Below, in pieces: positions 50,054-60,951 of a stretch of 64,000 nucleotides of DNA; the first letter of the stretch is position 1; each line of letters starts with the position of its first letter. Position numbers and translations under genes: made by a program. A model generated the notes under the pieces. It was not told the DNA's origin and did no database searches. It saw only the letters and a program-made list of their open reading frames with translations. Source of the stretch: Closterium sp. NIES-65 (lineage: Eukaryota; Streptophyta; Zygnematophyceae; Desmidiales; Closteriaceae); assembly GCA_948144175.1 (NCBI GenBank), contig CANXME010002590.1, positions 1,421,001-1,485,000 on the forward strand, given 5' to 3'.

Positions 50054-53000
50054 ACGCTGAAAATCTGCAACAGCTCGGCTTCGCTCACTCCCGGGCCGAG
50101 GTTTCCGAGATAGAGCGTGTTGCAGGGGGGGTTGTCGCGGTATATCTGATAGAGGAAGTGGGGATACAGTGCGGCATATTGCGGTTCGATGTGGTGGTGG
50201 TGTGTGGTAACACCCCCCTCACTCCCGGGCCCAGGTTGCCGGGATAGAGGGTGTTGCAGGGGGGGCTGTCGCAGTATATCTGACTGGTAGAAGGATACAG
50301 TGCGGCATATTGCGGTACCATGCGGTGTTATTCTGGTGTGGTTGTGGTGTGGAAACACCCTCCTCACTTGCAGGCCAAGGTTCCCGAGACGAGATGGAGG
50401 GTGTTGCAGGGGGGAGGGTGTTGCGTTACATCTGAGGGGGCAAGAGGTAGAGTGCGGTATAATTAGGTATAAGGTGTGGTAAGAGCCTCACTCCCAGGCC
50501 CAGGGTGTTGCAGGGGGAGGAGGTTGCAGGGGGAGGAGGTTGCAGGGGGAGGAGGTTGCAGGGGGAGGAGGTTGCAGGGGGAGGAGGTTGCAGGGGGGGG
50601 AGGTTGCAGGGGGAGGAGGTTGCAGGGGGAGGAGGTTGTGGTATATCTGATCAAGTAGAGGGGTTATGTTGCGGCATAGTGCAGTATAATGCGGTGTTAA
50701 TACGCTGTGGTTCTGCAACACCCAGTGGGGGTTGGAGTGGTATATTTGTTGGAAGGCAGGGAAAGGGGGGGGGAAGGGGTTGGGAGAGTAGAACAACAGC
50801 AACAAAGGAACACGGTCGCACAACACCGCACAGAACCGCACATCTCTACCCTACCTTCCCAGGCATGTCGGGCGGTGGGGCAGGGAGGGGAGAGCAGTCG
50901 TGGGGGCAGCAGGGGTGAGGAAGCAGCAGGGAATGGCGCAAGGGGGACAATAGGAAACCCTTAGGATCAGTGTAAGCATAACAACGCCTCTCAGAGTCCT
51001 CTCCTTGTACCTTTCCAGGCATGTCGGGCGGTGGGGCAGGGAGGGGAGGGAGGGGAGAGCAGTCGTGGGGGCAGCAGGGGAGGGGAGGCAGCAGGGAGGG
51101 AGGGAGGGAGGGAGGGGGACAGTAGAGACCTCTTCGCCTCAGTGCTTTTCTGAACCCTTACCTTTCCAGGCATGAGGTGACTTTTGAGTCGACTCAAGAG
51201 GCAGCAGGGAGGGAGGGAGGGAGGGGGACAGTAGATAACTCTTCGCCTCAGTGCAAACATCACTGTGTTTTTCTGAAGCCTCTCACCTTTCCAGGCATGC
51301 CCGAGGGCGGAGCAGGGAGGGGAGTGTACGTCTTGGGAGCAGCAGGGGGGGCAGCAGCAGGGAGGGGTGTGAAGGAGGAGGCATAAGCGTCATATGCTGC
51401 CGGCATGAAGCTGGGGTGGGAGGGCGGGGAGGAAGAGAGGGGAATCGGGGAGTTGGGAAGGAGAAAGGGGACAATGTATGGGCAAGGTGCAGGGGAGGCG
51501 GCATGGCTGGCTTGGCAACAGGGGAGGCAGCAGGGGAAGGGCCGGGGCGAAGGGGGGAAGGCGGAATTGGGTTGGGAGAAGGTAAAAGGGAGAGCAGGGA
51601 AAGCGGCGGGGGAAGCAGCAGGGATGCGTGTAGTGCGAAGGGGGAGGCATTAGGTGAGGAGGGAGAGTAACGGAGCAAGATCAAATTGGGTTAACAGAAG
51701 GAGGAAAAAGCGAGGGAGGAACCAGGGGAGGGAGGGAGAGTGGAGTTGAGGAGAAGGAGAAAAGGAAGAGGGAGAGGAAGCAAAGCAAGAAAGTCGCAAA
51801 ATCTCCTTATTCCCCCTACCACCTCCCTCCCTCCTGCGCCCTCTGTCCTCCCCCCCTCCCACCCCACCTGCCAATAGCAGCAGAGCTGAGCATAAAGGCA
51901 GCCATCAGATCGATCCTCCTGCCCCTCTCCTCCCACGAACCCCATTCCCCCCATCCACCACCCCTCTTCACCCCTCCACACCCCTCACCTGCCCATAGCA
52001 GCAGCAGCAGCACCGGGCATATAAGCAGCCATTGGATCGACCCTCGAGCGCTTGGAGTGATCGTAGCCGTCAACCCCTTGTGTCCACCCCTCATGTTATT
52101 TTCCTCCTCTCCCCCTCCCCCTTTCCCCATCCACCCCTCACCTGCCCATAGCAGCAGCAGCAGCAGCACCGGGCATATAAGCAGCCATCGGATCCACCCT
52201 CGAGCGCTTGGAGTGGTCGTAGCCGTCACCTCCCCCAGGTAGACCTGCATGAGGAAGCGTGTGGGGAGAGAATATAGTAAGAGAGAGGAGTGGGGCAAGG
52301 GTGATCCTAACTCCATATGCGCTTGGAGTGGTCATAGCCGTCACCTCCCCCGGGTAGACCTGCATGAGAGAGAAGCGCGTGGGGAGAGGATCTAGTAAGA
52401 GAGAGAAAAGGGGCAAGAGAGATCCACCCTCGAGCGCTTGGAGTGGTCGTAGTCGTCACCTCCCCTGGGTAGACCTGCATGAGAGAGAAGCGCGTGGGGA
52501 GAGGATATAGTAAGAGGGAGGAAAGGGGCAAGAGAGATCCACCCTGGAGCGCTTGCACTGTAAAGCCTACACTCTGACTGTACACCCTAACCAAAGAACC
52601 CTAACCAAAGAACCCTACCCCTATCACTTTTCTGAGGATGTTTCGGCCTCTCGCATCGCTCGCTCGCCCACACCTTTTCATCTGCGGGTGGTTTGGTTCA
52701 GCTCCACTCTCAAACACGGAGTTCAAGTGTCGAACCCGCTCACGCAGATCCAGTCATATATGCAGATCAAATTCGATGTCTCTGATTGTCCTGCATGCCG
52801 CGTCTATGCCTCTCACCTTTCCGTCTGTGCAGATTGGTTTTCGCCAGCTCCACTCGCAGCACCGAGTTGTGATCCGCGTCGAATATGAGGCCCTGGGTGG
52901 GGAGGGAGGGAGGGAGGGAGGGGAGGGGAACAGTACACACATACACATGAAGGATCAATGAGGCAACGTCAGCAGCAGCAGCAGCTCCACTCGCAGCACC

Positions 53001-54314
53001 GAGTTGTGATCCGCGTCGAATATGAGGCCCTTGGAGGATTACACAGGCGGGGTGAGTGAGTGCACACAGATACATGCAGGAGCAATGGGGCAGCTTCAGC
53101 AGCGAGAGCTCTACACCCTGCCCAACTGCAGCGCGTCTCTAGCAGCGAATGCCATGGCATGGCAGGAATACTAAAAATCGCAAACCCAAGTGGCTGGTCG
53201 CCTCGAAGGCGAGCGAGCTGGCAGGCCTCGTAGTAGCCCAACCATCGCTACCTACCACCCATTTCACCCCACCCCACCACATTCCACCCCTCTCTCCAAC
53301 CTTCCCAACTCACCTGCAGCGCGTCTCTAGCAGCAAACGCCATGGCAGGAGTACTGAAGATGGCAAACCCTAACAGGTGATCGCCCTTGAAGGTGAGCTG
53401 GCATGCCTCGTAGCCCAGCCACTCTCCTTCTCCCATCTACTTCTCCCCTCCCACCGCATCCCACCCACCCCACGCGCTCCACTCCTCTCTCCTACCTGAA
53501 GTGCGTCTCTAGCAGCAAACGCCATGGCAGGGGTGCTGAAGATGGCAAACCCTAATGGCTGATCTCCCTTGAAGGTGAGCTGGCACGCCTCGTAGCCCGG
53601 CCACCAGCGCAGCATGTTCTGCACCTCGCGCTCCTTGGCGTCTGGGGGAAATCCGGTTACAAATATCGTGCGAATCTGCTCCGCGAAATGTTACAAAAGT
53701 TTCGCGAATGAGAGGGGGAGATGGGGGAGAGGGGGGAATGGGTGGGAGAGGAAGCGGGGTGAGCTGGCATGCCTCGTAGCCCGGCCACCAGCGCAGCATG
53801 TTCTGCACCTCGCGCTCCTTGGCGTCTGGGAGAACCCTGTCACGAAGATCATGCGAATCTGGTTGGCGAAATGGGCGAAATGAGCAGAGTGGAAGGAAAT
53901 GGAAACGACGGCGCAAGCTTCTAAACGACAGATAGACAAGGAGGGTGTTCGAATTTTGAGTAGATCCAGAAATCGACGTATCACACAAGGAGGGTGTTCG
54001 AACCGTTTCAGAACGGCGTACTACGATTAACCGCGCGAGAGACGGATCCGTCAGATTGTGGATGAATCCGTCAAGGGTGTACGAGATGCGTTAAGGGGGA
54101 CTGATGCGGATTGTGCCGTCAGACTGACGTCAGACTTGACCGGGGACGATTCTGGGAAATCTCGAGGCAGCGAGTTAGCGCTGCGACGAAGGTAGATCGC
54201 GAAAACAAGTGCGACGACAAAATTTCGGTCAGGCGAAAGTGCGACGACAGGAGATCTCACCTCCTCGCCCTCGGAAGTCATGGGCCATTGGCCGGTGAAG
54301 AGCGGATTCGCCAT
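50054..54314 (-). CDS. RRM RNA-binding protein of the plant NSR / Whi3-RBPMS type (RRM2 incomplete)
   Basis: Exons in phase: 54261-54314, 53496-53675, 52817-52892, 52142-52244, 51287-51410, 50054-50145. RRM1 reads IRTIFVTGFPPDAKEREVQN, MLRWWPGYEACQLTFKGDQP, LGFAIFSTPAMAFAARDALQ, then GLIFDADHNSVLRVELAKTN. A linker (GDGYDHSKRSR, then Pro/Ala-rich) leads to RRM2: IYRDNPPCNTLYLGNLGPGV SEAELLQIFS. This is the layout of plant nuclear-speckle RNA-binding proteins, relatives of yeast Whi3. The exon expected next (QPGFKQMK...) is not found; an exon at 49813-49922 joins in phase after a good acceptor (TTTCTTTCAG) but encodes an unrelated 36-residue end. RRM2's last part survives at 47407. Either RRM2 is broken, or an exon lies unrecognised among the palindrome arrays. 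Confidence 0.8.
50200..50650 (-). repeat. Intronic copies of the 5' edge of the RRM2 first exon, plus a 16-bp array
   Basis: Copies at about 50218-50285 (IYCDSPPCNTLYPGNLGPG), 50368-50440 and 50487-50650. In the last, a 16-base GCAGGGGGAGGAGGTT unit derived from the CCNTL-coding edge is amplified about nine times. All lie upstream of the full exon. Confidence 0.8.
50855..51235 (-). repeat. Copies of the 3' edge of exon 5 of the RRM gene
   Basis: PPMPGK-type ends with donor-side TACCTTTCCAGGCATG at about 50860, 51008 and 51160. The last is joined to a TCGA palindrome (51182-51197) with GGCAGCAGGGAGGGAGGG duplicated on the two sides. Confidence 0.8.
51865..52075 (-). repeat. Copies of the 3' part of exon 4 of the RRM gene
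   Basis: At about 51865-51925 and 51986-52070, reading PMAAYMPGAAAAAMGR-like sequence with the GTGAGG donor. Downstream of the full exon. Confidence 0.83.
52315..52500 (-). repeat. Copies of the 5' part of exon 4 of the RRM gene
   Basis: At about 52320-52365 and 52428-52483, with the CATGCAG acceptor and GDGYDHSKR reading. Upstream of the full exon. Confidence 0.83.
52975..53235 (-). repeat. Copies of exon 3 (5' edge) and exon 2 (3' half) of the RRM gene
   Basis: 52980-53033 repeats GLIFDADHNSVLRVEL with an AAG acceptor. 53125-53235 repeats the PLGFAIFS..MAWHSLARDALQ half of exon 2. Confidence 0.83.
53305..53430 (-). repeat. Second copy of the 3' half of exon 2 of the RRM gene
   Basis: Reads GYEACQLTFKGDHLLGFAIF then STPAMAFAARDALQ with the donor; downstream of the full exon (53496-53675). 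Confidence 0.87.
53757..53868 (-). repeat. Copy of the 5' half of exon 2 of the RRM gene
   Basis: Acceptor CCAG then IRMIFVTGF, a short frameshifting change, and REVQNMLRWWPGYEACQL; upstream of the full exon. Confidence 0.85.
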
Positions 54315-55214
54315 TGACGAGGCACCGACGGGATTTTGAAACGGTAATTCCGAGTACCGGGGTATTATGGACGGAAGCTGGGAGCCGGGAAGCGCGGAAA
54401 GGAGGAAGACGTAGGGAAGAAGCGGCGAAACCTAAGTAAGACGAGACGCGCTGATGACACACCTAATGACCAAGGTGGTTGAAATTGGAACGAAGTTTTA
54501 GGTTTGCCTACGTACGCGGTATTGGCTTGCCCTGCGTCAAATACCAGTTTCTGCAGCTGTGCGTGTAGTATTCCCCCATAGAAGCCCCTTGGCTTTAGCT
54601 CTTTTGGCATTTCATCGTTGGCGGGGCTCCTAAGCATTTAAAATACTATGTTTCACACAAACGATTTTACAAATGCTTTTTTTTTTAAGAACGAAAAGTT
54701 TGAGGTTATAAATTGGATGTCTTCGCCCCTCTTGTTGGTGATTAGCCTGAGAAGAAAATGCCGAATGTCTATATATACATAAGGCTCAGTGAACAATGCT
54801 GCACGCAGTATGCAGGCAGATGCAAGGAAATCCTTCCACACTCTCCTCTGCCTTCCTCTTCGTCCCCCCCTCCACAGCCTCTGCCTTGGGTGCAGCAACT
54901 ATGAAGACTCTCATAAGCAGGCCCTCAGATTGGTTTGAGGGTATGCTGATCGATCAGCGTGCCCCGGCCGCCCAGGTGTCCAAATCAGCGTTCATGTTTT
55001 TTTTTATACTGATTTTGCCAGTGTAAAAATCATATCGTAAGTAGACTGAACCATCAGTGTAAAAAAGAAAAACGAAGTTGAATCACCAATTCAACTCAAA
55101 GTTTGCCGCTGTGAGAGTTCCTTCCAGCGATGCAAAGCACGTCGGCACGCGATCTGCTGTACAGCGCATGGCATCTCCAAGTGTGCGGGTAGGGTCTCGT
55201 GAATCCCGAGCCAG
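54315..55214. other. 5' flank of the RRM gene; no other gene supported
   Basis: Short open frames exist but have no recognisable domain. The last part is ordinary non-repetitive sequence. Confidence 0.45.
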
Positions 55215-55528
55215 GTACCGTATTCTCCCGGATAAAACACCCTAGGGTATTATGAAAACCACTGGGAAAAAATGGGGGGGGGTCTCCTCAAAGGAAAATC
55301 CTACATAATACCCGGGTCTTATTATATGGTATATTTTTTATCAAGTAGAAAAGATGTGAAACAAAATCAGGTGTCTGACTTCACTTCAAGATTGTTGACC
55401 AGTGCCGCAAAACCGAGTATACGAGGATAACGTGACCGCCCACTGTAATCTGTCACGTGGCATATTCGAGTGGGCAATTTTGGCACTTGATAGGGTGAAA
55501 ACAAAGCCAATTGCGTGGCGAGGGTTCA

Positions 55529-55658
55529 TGTCAGAATGTTATCTTATGCTCTAGCCTGTAGTGGGGTGCTCTATAGCGAGTACAACCCTTCTAGGGCTTT
55601 CTATTTGTATCCCCATTCTTGCTAGTGCAGTCCTCTTCTTTCTTCTAAAATTTTCACA
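55529..55658 (+). repeat. 5' LTR
   Basis: TG...CA ends, 130 bases. Confidence 0.93.
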
Positions 55659-55660
55659 TG

Positions 55661-55674
55661 CTATCAGAGCAGGT
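55661..55674 (+). promoter_or_regulatory. Primer-binding site of the TRIM element
   Basis: CTATCAGAGCAGGT directly after the 5' LTR; TATCAGAGC is the usual initiator-Met tRNA complement in plant elements. Confidence 0.75.
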
Positions 55675-55764
55675 CGATCCCCTTGGATCGATCCTGTGGG
55701 TGGGCTCACCACCTCGTTGCTTCCGCTGCAACTGCTACTGCTACTCTCTGTGCCGCACGCCCCA

Positions 55765-56275
55765 TGGCGTGCGGCAGTTTTTTCTTCCCGCCGTGCGCCC
55801 CGAGGCGCACGGCGGTTTTCTGCCCGCCGTGCGCCCTGAGGCGCGCGGCGGTTTTATGCCCGCCGTGCGCCCCGAGGCGCGCGATGGGTTTCTGCCCCGT
55901 CACTCGGTGCGTCGCCCCCGGGAGGCGCTGCGACGGGCGACGGGGACCCGCGCGTCGCACCCGGTCGCCCTACCTACGGCCCCGGCCCCGTCGCCCTACC
56001 TATGCCCCGGCCCCGTCGCCCTGTCTGCGACCCCGGCCCCGTCACCCCACCTGCGACCCCGGTCCCGTCGCCATACCTGCGGCCCCGGCCCTAGGCCCGT
56101 CGCCCTACCTGCGCCCCGGCTCCGTCGCCCTACCTGCGACCCCGGCCCCGTCGCCCCACCTCCGACCCCGGCCCCGTCGCCCTACCTGCGCCCCGGCCCC
56201 ACCGCCCTACCTGCGTACCGGCCCCGTCGCCCTACCTACGGCCCGGCCCCGTCGCCCTACCTACGGCACGTGCAC
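55765..56275 (+). repeat. GC-rich short repeats inside the TRIM element
   Basis: Three copies of a GCCCGCCGTGCGCCC(C/T)GAGG unit, then about fifteen copies of a CCCCGTCGCCCTACCTGCG-like unit. They give long but meaningless open frames. Confidence 0.9.
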
Positions 56276-56949
56276 CGCCCCCCCCCCCCCCCCCCTTTTC
56301 CCGTCGCCCGTCGCGGCTCCTTCGGGGGCCGCGACCTGGGGGGTGGCGGGTGTGTGGTCTCCCCTGCTCCTCCTCCTCCTCCGTCTCCCTGTGCTGCAGC
56401 TGTCGCTGAGGGGGGGTGGACGTGTTGGAGCCGGTGGAGTGGTACTATGGGGGGGTGAAGAGGGAGTGGAGCTAGCGGTGTAGCAGCGGGTGTGTGCCAG
56501 GGGGGAGTGGGATAGTTTGGGGAAGCTGAATGGAGGTTGCCGTCGTGTCGCCAGCAGCACTTGTATTCCGGGGAGTTGCTCCGGTAGCCCAGTCGTAGCC
56601 AGCTGTGCTAGCCGCCCGTGGGTCCGTTGCTCGTCTGCCGCTACTTTAGCCGCGGGGCCACTTACTCCAGTTTTCCGGAGCGTTGTTCCGGTAGCCGCTG
56701 TGCCAGTGTGCCTCCTGTTGCCCGTGTGCCTGCAGCTTCATCCGTCGCCTCCTATCTCCTCTCCTCTCACTCTCTCTCCTCCTCCTTACTTGCCCGTTGT
56801 GACTACCACTAGCTTTGCTCATAATTGTGAACTTTAAACTATTGCTTCTTGAACTTGTGCTCAGAATGTGTGGTAACATTGTGATCCACCCTGAGCTTGT
56901 ACTGCTTTACTTGCTCTGCTGATTACACCCCACTTTGGCTATGGGGGTG

Positions 56950-57079
56950 TGTCAGAATGTTATCTTATGCTCTAGCCTGTAGTGGGGTGCTCTATAGCGA
57001 GTACAACCCTTCTAGGGTTTCCTATTTGTATCCCCATTCTTGCTAGTGCAGTCCTCTTCTTTCTTCTAAAATTTTCACA
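56950..57079 (+). repeat. 3' LTR
   Basis: Two differences from the 5' LTR, implying a fairly recent insertion. Confidence 0.93.
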
Positions 57080-57510
57080 GTTCATGCAACCGCCCAGGCC
57101 AGAATCGCGCACGGTGGTGTGTTCTTACTGTACCAGTCACTTCTTGACTGGTTTGGTCATGTGTCTGTGCCTCATGTGAGAAAGTGATTTTCACCTTTTG
57201 GGCCACTTGCAGCGGAAAATTCGCCAGCGTGGCGACAGCGAGATTGTGGGAGGGGGGAAATCTTGGCAGATTTTAAGTGAAAGTACACGCGAAATTTCAC
57301 CTAGGGAGCAATTCTCGCGATATCCTCCTGTAAGGAATCGGACTCGATAACAACTATAATAGGAATCTATAAGAAAAGGGGGGTGTTATAGAAAATCACC
57401 CCAAAAGGGGGGGTATAGTACAAACGGGGTCGGATATAACACCCACCCCGTATTAGCTACCCGGGGGTGTACAATTACGGGGGGGTGTTTTATCCGGGAG
57501 AATACGGTAC

Positions 57511-57840
57511 ATACTATACACACGCGTACCCCCCCCCCCCCCTTCCCCCCCTCCCGAATCGGTCAAGTCCGTTTCAGTGTGACTCACGACACTACACTGA
57601 TTCGTCAGTGTTACTTCTACAGCAACACGGAAAATGGTCAGTGTGGCAAGGTAGTTTATACTGAAATTTCAGTGCAAAATTGAAGCATATGCTGAATTTC
57701 CAGGGAATACGAAAATCACAGCTACAAAATCAGCCTAATCAGCGTGTTTTACGCTGATATCTGAGGGCCTGCTCAGAAGATCCACAAGATAGCTCACCAC
57801 CGACCAAATCTTGGCGACCGGCTTCACCCCATTCAACTAC
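57511..57840. other. No gene seen
   Basis: Poly-C run near 57530 and otherwise unremarkable sequence between the inverted-repeat element and the next exon-fragment cluster. Confidence 0.4.
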
Positions 57841-57849
57841 TCTCCACCG

Positions 57850-58945
57850 CGTGCCTCTTGACCAGCAGCACCTGCTGCTGCTCCCCCTGCTGCTCCTGCC
57901 GTCCCTCCTCCTTCCTCTCCTGCAGCTTCTCCTGCCCCGGCCCCCCCTCCTTCTCCTTCCATCCTCTCTCCACCACGAATCCCCTCTCATCCACTCGCCC
58001 TCTCTCCCTCATCCCTCTCTCCCTCAGTGCTCACCAGCAGGGTGAGAGGGTACCTTCCACTAGCGTTCCATTCTGTGAGGCATATTCCAGCGAGCACCAG
58101 CAGCGTTTTGAGTCGCCTCACCAGCAGGTTGAGAGGGCACCGTCCACTAGCATTGTACTCCTCCATCTCCGCTGCTGCTCCTCCTGCTCCTGCCCCCTCT
58201 CCTCCTCCTCCCATACCTTCTCCTTTCCCTTCCGCTCCACCGCTCCCCTCCTCTCCCTCATCCCCCTCGGTGCTCACCAGCAGGGTGAGAGGGGACCGTC
58301 CACTAGCATTGTACTCCTCCACCTCCGCTGCTGCTCGCTTGAAACCCGGGTGACTTTTGAGTCGACTCAAAAGTCTCTGCCTCATCCCCCACGGCGCTCA
58401 CGAGCAGGGTGACAGGGTACCCGACCCGTCCACTAGCATAGTAGTCCTTAATATCCGCTGCTGCTCCTCCTGCTCCTGCCCCTTCTCCTCCTCCTCCCAT
58501 ACCTTCTCCTCCTTTCCCTTCTGATCCACTGCTCCCCTCCTCTCTCTCATCCCCCTCGGTGCTCACGAGCAGAGTGACAGACAGGGCACCTTCCTCTAGC
58601 ATTGTACTCCTCAATCTCCGCTGCAGCTCGCTTGAAATCCGCCACTCCCGCCCATGGAAGATCCGCCCATGGAATCTTCATAACCTGGCCGCTAGCTGGC
58701 CTGCACTGTTTTTGAGGCGCCTCAAAGATCCGCCTCAATCTATGAGGAGCCTCAAAGATCCGCCTCAATCTATGAGGAGCCTCAAAGATCCGCCTCGATT
58801 CCCTCCATAACCTCGGCCACCAGCTGGTCTGCACTGCTTCTGAGGCACCTCAAAATCCGCCTCAAAATCTGCCTCAATCTTTGAGTCGCCTCAATCTATG
58901 AGGCGCCCTTCATAACCTTGCACACCAGCTGGTCTGCACCGTGGA
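57850..58945 (-). repeat. Reiterated fragments of exons of an unrecognised gene
   Basis: Five copies of a 3' exon edge reading VEEYNASGRSPLTLL with donor GTGAGCAC (near 58035, 58110, 58280, 58395, 58560) and three of a 5' edge reading ADQLVAEVMEG (near 58670, 58810, 58915). A TCGA palindrome lies at 58355-58372 and a GCGC one at 58709-58726. The most complete stretch (58530-58700) has a frame break. Probably exons of the gene whose start is at 62622. Confidence 0.6.
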
Positions 58946-59045
58946 CACATGCTGTTGTCGAGAAGGGGATCGGGGTGGGTGGGGACAGAAAGGGGAGCGA
59001 GAGGAGGGAAGGAGCGGTTCTGTGCTTGAATAGCGGGTCTCCATC

Positions 59046-59392
59046 TGCGTTGCTGAACACATGCTGTTGCTGAACACATGTTGTTGCTGAACACATGCTG
59101 TTGCTGAACACATGCTGTTGCTGAACACATGCTGTTGCTGAACACATGCTGTTGCTGAACACATGCTGTTGCTGAACACATGCTGTTGCTGAACACATGC
59201 TGTTGCTGAACACATGCTTTTGCTGAACACATGTTGTTGCTGAACACATGCTGTTGCTGAACATATGCTTTTGCTGAACACATGCTGTTGCTGAACACAT
59301 GCTGTTGCTGAACACATGCTGTTGCTGAACACATGCTGTTGCTGAACACATGCTGTTGCTGAACACATGCTGATGCTGATCACAGTACAGTC
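59046..59392 (+). repeat. 17-bp tandem array
   Basis: About 20 copies of CTGTTGCTGAACACATG. Confidence 0.97.
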
Positions 59393-59519
59393 AAACATGC
59401 ACAAGTAATCTAACTCTTATGAGCGGAAATAAGAAAATTCCCTACTCTATGCGGTAACCTCCAAGCAATAATAGCTCTCCGTGAAGAAAACACACCGTGT
59501 GACATTATACTGAGGTGAC

Positions 59520-59537
59520 TTTTGAGTCGACTCAAAA
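59520..59537. repeat. TCGA-centred palindrome
   Basis: TTTTGAGTCGACTCAAAA preceded by GTGAC, isolated. Confidence 0.95.
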
Positions 59538-59865
59538 TGTTCCCCAGGCGAGAACGGTCAACCAGAGGGTTGAGCAACAGTTTCAGCACCAGGGGGCCAC
59601 AGGTTGGAGAGTTGCGAATAGCAGAGGCACGCTGGAGAAGTTCCCCACGGCTAGCGAAAAGCACTGACTTAAAAATCGGAAGAAGAAACTTCTCCGGATA
59701 CCCGCGTGCACGTAGTCGAGCAAAGAAAAGTGCGCGGGAATGCCACCCACCCAGTGCACTGTACTGTTTACTGTACTGTTTTCTATACGTCCCCCCACCA
59801 CCCAGGCCCCGCGATGGAATGCCACGTGATGGAGCCCTAGGGGTTGGTATTTGATTTGACGTAGT

Positions 59866-59958
59866 TTGCTTGCTCATTTTCTCCTTGTGGTCTGAAGAAG
59901 GCTATATGCCGAAACCGGTTACCATCAATTTTTTCTTCACAAGGTCTACAAGCAAGCA
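59866..59958 (+). ncRNA. Hammerhead-like motif with nested inverted repeats (tentative)
   Basis: CTGAAGAAGGC-TATAT-GCCGAAAC resembles the hammerhead core (CTGATGA, stem II, GAAA) with one core substitution. It is enclosed by CCTTGTG/CACAAGG and then TTGCTTGCT/AGCAAGCA. Such motifs occur in terminal repeats of Penelope-like retroelements. Stem III does not pair convincingly, so it may be a decayed remnant or chance. Confidence 0.25.
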
Positions 59959-60066
59959 CCTTTTACACTTATATTTTTACCTAAAAAACATAGTTGCTGC
60001 CACATAAAGTCATGGCACCTAATTGGGGCCCACTCGATGCTGAACACATGCTGATGCTGAATATCC

Positions 60067-60165
60067 ACTGCAGAAGCAGGAGAGGAGAGAGCAGGAGAGG
60101 GGAGAGCAGGAGAGGGGAGAGCAGGAGAGGGGAGAGCAGGAGAGGGGACAGCAGGATAGGGGAGA
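60067..60165 (+). repeat. 15-bp purine array
   Basis: About six copies of AGCAGGAGAGGGGAG. Confidence 0.9.
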
Positions 60166-60544
60166 ACCACCCACCATTGAGTCAGCTCCTGCTGCTCCTG
60201 AGTCAGCCGCCGTTTCAACCACTCAAACCTTAGTAATATCTCCCAACAAACGGATTTGATTACGACAGATGTCATTACAAACGGATGTGATTACAAACAG
60301 TACTCGATGGGATGAGCGCAAAGTTGACAAGGCCCTCCTGTGGTGCCGTGCCGGATTGTGGTGCTTGTGTTACTTCACACAATTCTCACGTAGACTCGGG
60401 ATCTATAAATCTGTGCCACTTAGAGGAATTCTCATGGGTGACAACGACACTCAAGAGAAGACTACTGTAGTCGTTCGAGCCGACTCAAAATTCAGCTCAA
60501 GGAAGACCACTGTAGACGCTCCTCCCCACCTCACTGGCCTCCTC

Positions 60545-60895
60545 TCACCACCTCTCCCCTCATCCCCCCTCTCCCCTCATCCCCCCTCTCCCCTCATCCC
60601 CCCTCTCCCCTCATCCCCCCTCTCCCCTCATTCCCCCTCTCCCCTCATCCCCCTCTCCCCTCATCCCCCCTCTCCCCTCATCCCCCCTCTCCCCTCATCC
60701 CCCCTCTCCCCTCATCCCCCCTCTCCCCTCATCCCCCCTCTCCCCTCATCCCCCCTTTCCCCTCATCCCCCCTTTCCCCTCATCCCCCCTTTCCCCTCAT
60801 CCCCCCTTTCCCCTCATCCCCCCTTTCCCCTCATCCCCCCTTTCCCCTCATCCCCCCTTTCCCCTCATCCCCCCTTTCCCCTCATCCCCTCAGTC
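60545..60895 (+). repeat. 16-17-bp pyrimidine array
   Basis: About 21 copies of CTCATCCCCCCTCTCCC-like units, with a switch from CTCTCC to CTTTCC variants partway. Confidence 0.96.
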
Positions 60896-60951
60896 ACCTC
60901 GTGATCCTCGCCTCACCCCCCGCCCCCCTTAACCCCCCACTTTCCCCTCAC

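Larger units (their letters stand above)
55529..57079 (+). mobile_element. Intact TRIM-type (terminal-repeat in miniature) LTR retrotransposon
   Basis: 130-base LTRs (55529-55658 and 56950-57079) begin TGTCAGAATG, end TTTTCACA and differ at two positions. The element is flanked by a 5-base target duplication GTTCA (55524-55528 and 57080-57084). Just inside the 5' LTR, TATCAGAGCAGG resembles the initiator-Met tRNA primer-binding site of plant Copia-type elements. A purine tract ATGGGGGTG abuts the 3' LTR. The interior has no gag or pol; it is GC-rich short repeats. It must be moved by another element's proteins. Confidence 0.92.
55215..57510. mobile_element. Inverted-repeat element (about 2.3 kb) hosting an LTR element
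   Basis: A perfect 28-base inverted repeat starts GTACCGTATTCTCCCGG at 55215-55242 and is mirrored at 57483-57510. Without the 1.55-kb LTR insertion and one 5-base target duplication the element is about 0.74 kb and non-coding, with further GGGTATTAT/ATAACACCC words inside each end. It behaves like a non-autonomous DNA element or foldback; the superfamily is not identified and no clear target duplication is seen at its own ends. Confidence 0.6.

Noticed and set aside
55561..56483. Arg/Pro-rich open frames inside the TRIM element
   Set aside because: They come from GC-rich internal repeats; no gag, protease, integrase or reverse-transcriptase motif is visible.
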